Assembly (NCBI GenBank): GCA_937881155.1
Contig: CALGFI010000164.1
Span: 1-5,139 of the forward strand
Direction: 5' to 3'
DNA: 5,139 nucleotides
Source: an uncultured bacterium
GTDB taxonomy: Bacteria; Actinomycetota; UBA4738; HRBIN12
Both the position numbers and the translations under genes were made by a program. Below, piece by piece: positions 4,073 through 5,139 of this stretch (positions are counted from its first letter, which is position 1; every line of letters starts with the position of its first letter). The notes below the pieces were generated by a model that had not been told where the DNA came from, searched no databases, and saw only the letters and a program-made list of their open reading frames with translations.

Positions 4073-5139
4073 TCAGCCCTGCGAGATCGGGAGGAAGATC
4101 GCGTCCCACTCCTCGGTCTCCTCCTGCGTCCGCAGGTCGCGTCCGAACGATGTCCTCGAGATGAACTCGTCGTTCGGGTATAGGAACGGACTCCGCGCGG
4201 TCTGGTACAGCTTGTTCGCGTACCCCTTGAAGCCCTGCTCCTCGGCCTGCGCCGCGTCCGCCTCGATCAGCTCTTGCGTCTGAGGGACCGGAGACATGTA
4301 CAGGACCCACTCGGTCACCATCGTCGCGATCTCGGGGTCGTAGTAGAAGTCCATGACCTCCATCGCGCCGACGGGGTTCTGAGAGCCGGCCGGGATCATC
4401 ATGTTGTCGATCCACAGCAGCGCACCGTCTTCGGGGAAGACGAACTCCATGTCGTACTGGAGCCACACCTCCGAGTACAGCACGTCGCCGGACCACGCCA
4501 TCGTCGCCGACAAGTTCTCGTTCTGCAGCTCGGGCAGGTATTCGTTTCCGTAGTACGCACGCACGGTGCCCGACTCCTGTTGCATACGCAGCCAGTTCGC
4601 GGCGTCGCGCCACTCCTCGGGCCCTGACGTCGTGGGATCGATCCCCAGGTTGATCATCACCCAGTCGGGCATGTCGCCCTCAAGCATGCCGACGCTGTTC
4701 GTTCCGACCTTGTTCGGGTTCGCCAGGTCGTCCATCGTCGTGACCTCGCCGTTCACGAGCTTGCGGTTCACGCCGATGCCCGTGATGCCGGACTGCCACG
4801 CCATGCCGTGCGTGTTGCCGGGGTCGTAGAAGGGATCCTTCGCCCAGCTCGCCGCGTTCGCGTCGAAGTTCGGGCGGCGATCGGGATCGAGCGGGTACAC
4901 CCAGTCGTTCGCGACGAGCGTCGTGAAGTAGCGCCCGTTTGTCATGACGATGATGTCCCAGCCGGGATCGTCGCCCGCCGCAAGGAGCGGCTGGAGCCGC
5001 CCGAAGAACTCCGCGTTGTCGTTGATGACGTCCTCGTAGTTGACCTGGATGCCGGTCTCCTGTGCGAACCTCCGGAGCGTCGGATGGAACACCTCGCCCT
5101 CGTTGTTCTTGGACTGATCCAGGTAGAAGGGCCAGTTCG
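4073..5139 (-). CDS. potD: Polyamine-type ABC transporter substrate-binding protein, PotD-like, N-terminus beyond the window
   Basis: This extracytoplasmic binding protein captures the substrate and delivers it to the PotB/PotC-like permeases. 354 codons are visible. The frame runs off the right edge, so the signal peptide and start are missing. The fragment opens with NWPFYLD, equivalent to the NWTEY strand of E. coli PotD. Other matches, aligned from memory, are TGIQVNYED (about 28-36), DMPD (155-158) for the Asp168/Glu171 pair, AWSGD (Trp215) for Trp229, LLWIDN (Trp242, Asp244) for Trp255/Asp257, and LYMSP (Tyr280) for Tyr293. Most polyamine-contact positions are thus kept, with Glu171 replaced by Asp158. 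GTG at 5092 could open a shorter frame but lies inside conserved sequence, so it is not the start. The stop is 16 nt before potB. PotA is not in the window. Confidence 0.9.
   Translation of the reverse strand, partial: NWPFYLDQSKNNEGEVFHPTLRRFAQETGIQVNYEDVINDNAEFFGRLQPLLAAGDDPGWDIIVMTNGRYFTTLVANDWVYPLDPDRRPNFDANAASWAKDPFYDPGNTHGMAWQSGITGIGVNRKLVNGEVTTMDDLANPNKVGTNSVGMLEGDMPDWVMINLGIDPTTSGPEEWRDAANWLRMQQESGTVRAYYGNEYLPELQNENLSATMAWSGDVLYSEVWLQYDMEFVFPEDGALLWIDNMMIPAGSQNPVGAMEVMDFYYDPEIATMVTEWVLYMSPVPQTQELIEADAAQAEEQGFKGYANKLYQTARSPFLYPNDEFISRTSFGRDLRTQEETEEWDAIFLPISQG

Noticed and set aside
4053..4613. Minus-strand open frame (186 codons) over the binding-protein gene
   Set aside because: Arg/Gly-rich shadow of the PotD-like gene, with no recognisable domain.
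1..5139. CRISPR array, tRNA or rRNA gene, insertion sequence, or novel defence system
   Set aside because: I saw no regularly spaced repeats, no cloverleaf-like segment, no transposase or integrase and no unexplained large coding region. The window is almost filled by housekeeping genes.

Overview
The window is GC-rich (clearly above 60% by eye). Every gene I can support reads leftward, on the minus strand. It holds two unrelated but adjacent housekeeping units. The F-type ATP synthase order (small AtpZ-like gene, AtpI-like gene, a, c, b), the sequence style of subunits c and b, and a strong -35/-10 promoter placed almost on top of a start codon that has no Shine-Dalgarno all suggest an actinobacterium (Actinomycetota), probably an uncultured one. 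That assignment is inference from protein style and gene order, not a search result.

Right part (5139 to 2279, read right to left): a polyamine-type ABC importer. It starts with a PotD-like substrate-binding protein whose N-terminus lies beyond the window edge. A PotB-like permease follows after a 16-nt gap, then a PotC-like permease that overlaps PotB by 4 nt (ATGA). The ATPase subunit (PotA) is not here; it would be expected upstream, beyond the right edge. A perfect 13-bp GC-rich inverted repeat covers the potB start codon. It looks like a translational control or mRNA-processing element that sets the binding-protein to permease ratio.

Middle (2278 to 2133): a 146-nt intergenic region. 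It holds a GTGAAA/TTTCAC dyad and a well-formed sigma-A-type promoter (TTGACG, 18-nt spacer, TATACT) that drives the next operon. The predicted transcription start is only about 4-6 nt before the atpZ start codon. I see no convincing rho-independent terminator, so read-through from the importer operon is possible.

Left part (2132 to 1): the 5' half of the atp operon. It contains atpZ-like (2 membrane segments), atpI-like (4 membrane segments), atpB (subunit a), atpE (subunit c) and atpF (subunit b, cut by the left edge). The genes are tightly packed: a 17-20 nt overlap, a TTGA stop/start overlap, then gaps of 15 and 13 nt. Subunits a and c carry the key proton-path residues (Arg188, His197, Glu234 and Gln241 in a; Glu68 in c) and lack sodium-binding signatures, so the enzyme is probably proton-coupled. 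The delta, alpha, gamma, beta and epsilon genes should lie beyond the left edge.

Nothing here looks like a new defence or mobile system. The points worth a second look are regulatory: the start-codon hairpin in potB, the near-leaderless atp promoter, the intergenic dyad and the TTG start of atpB.
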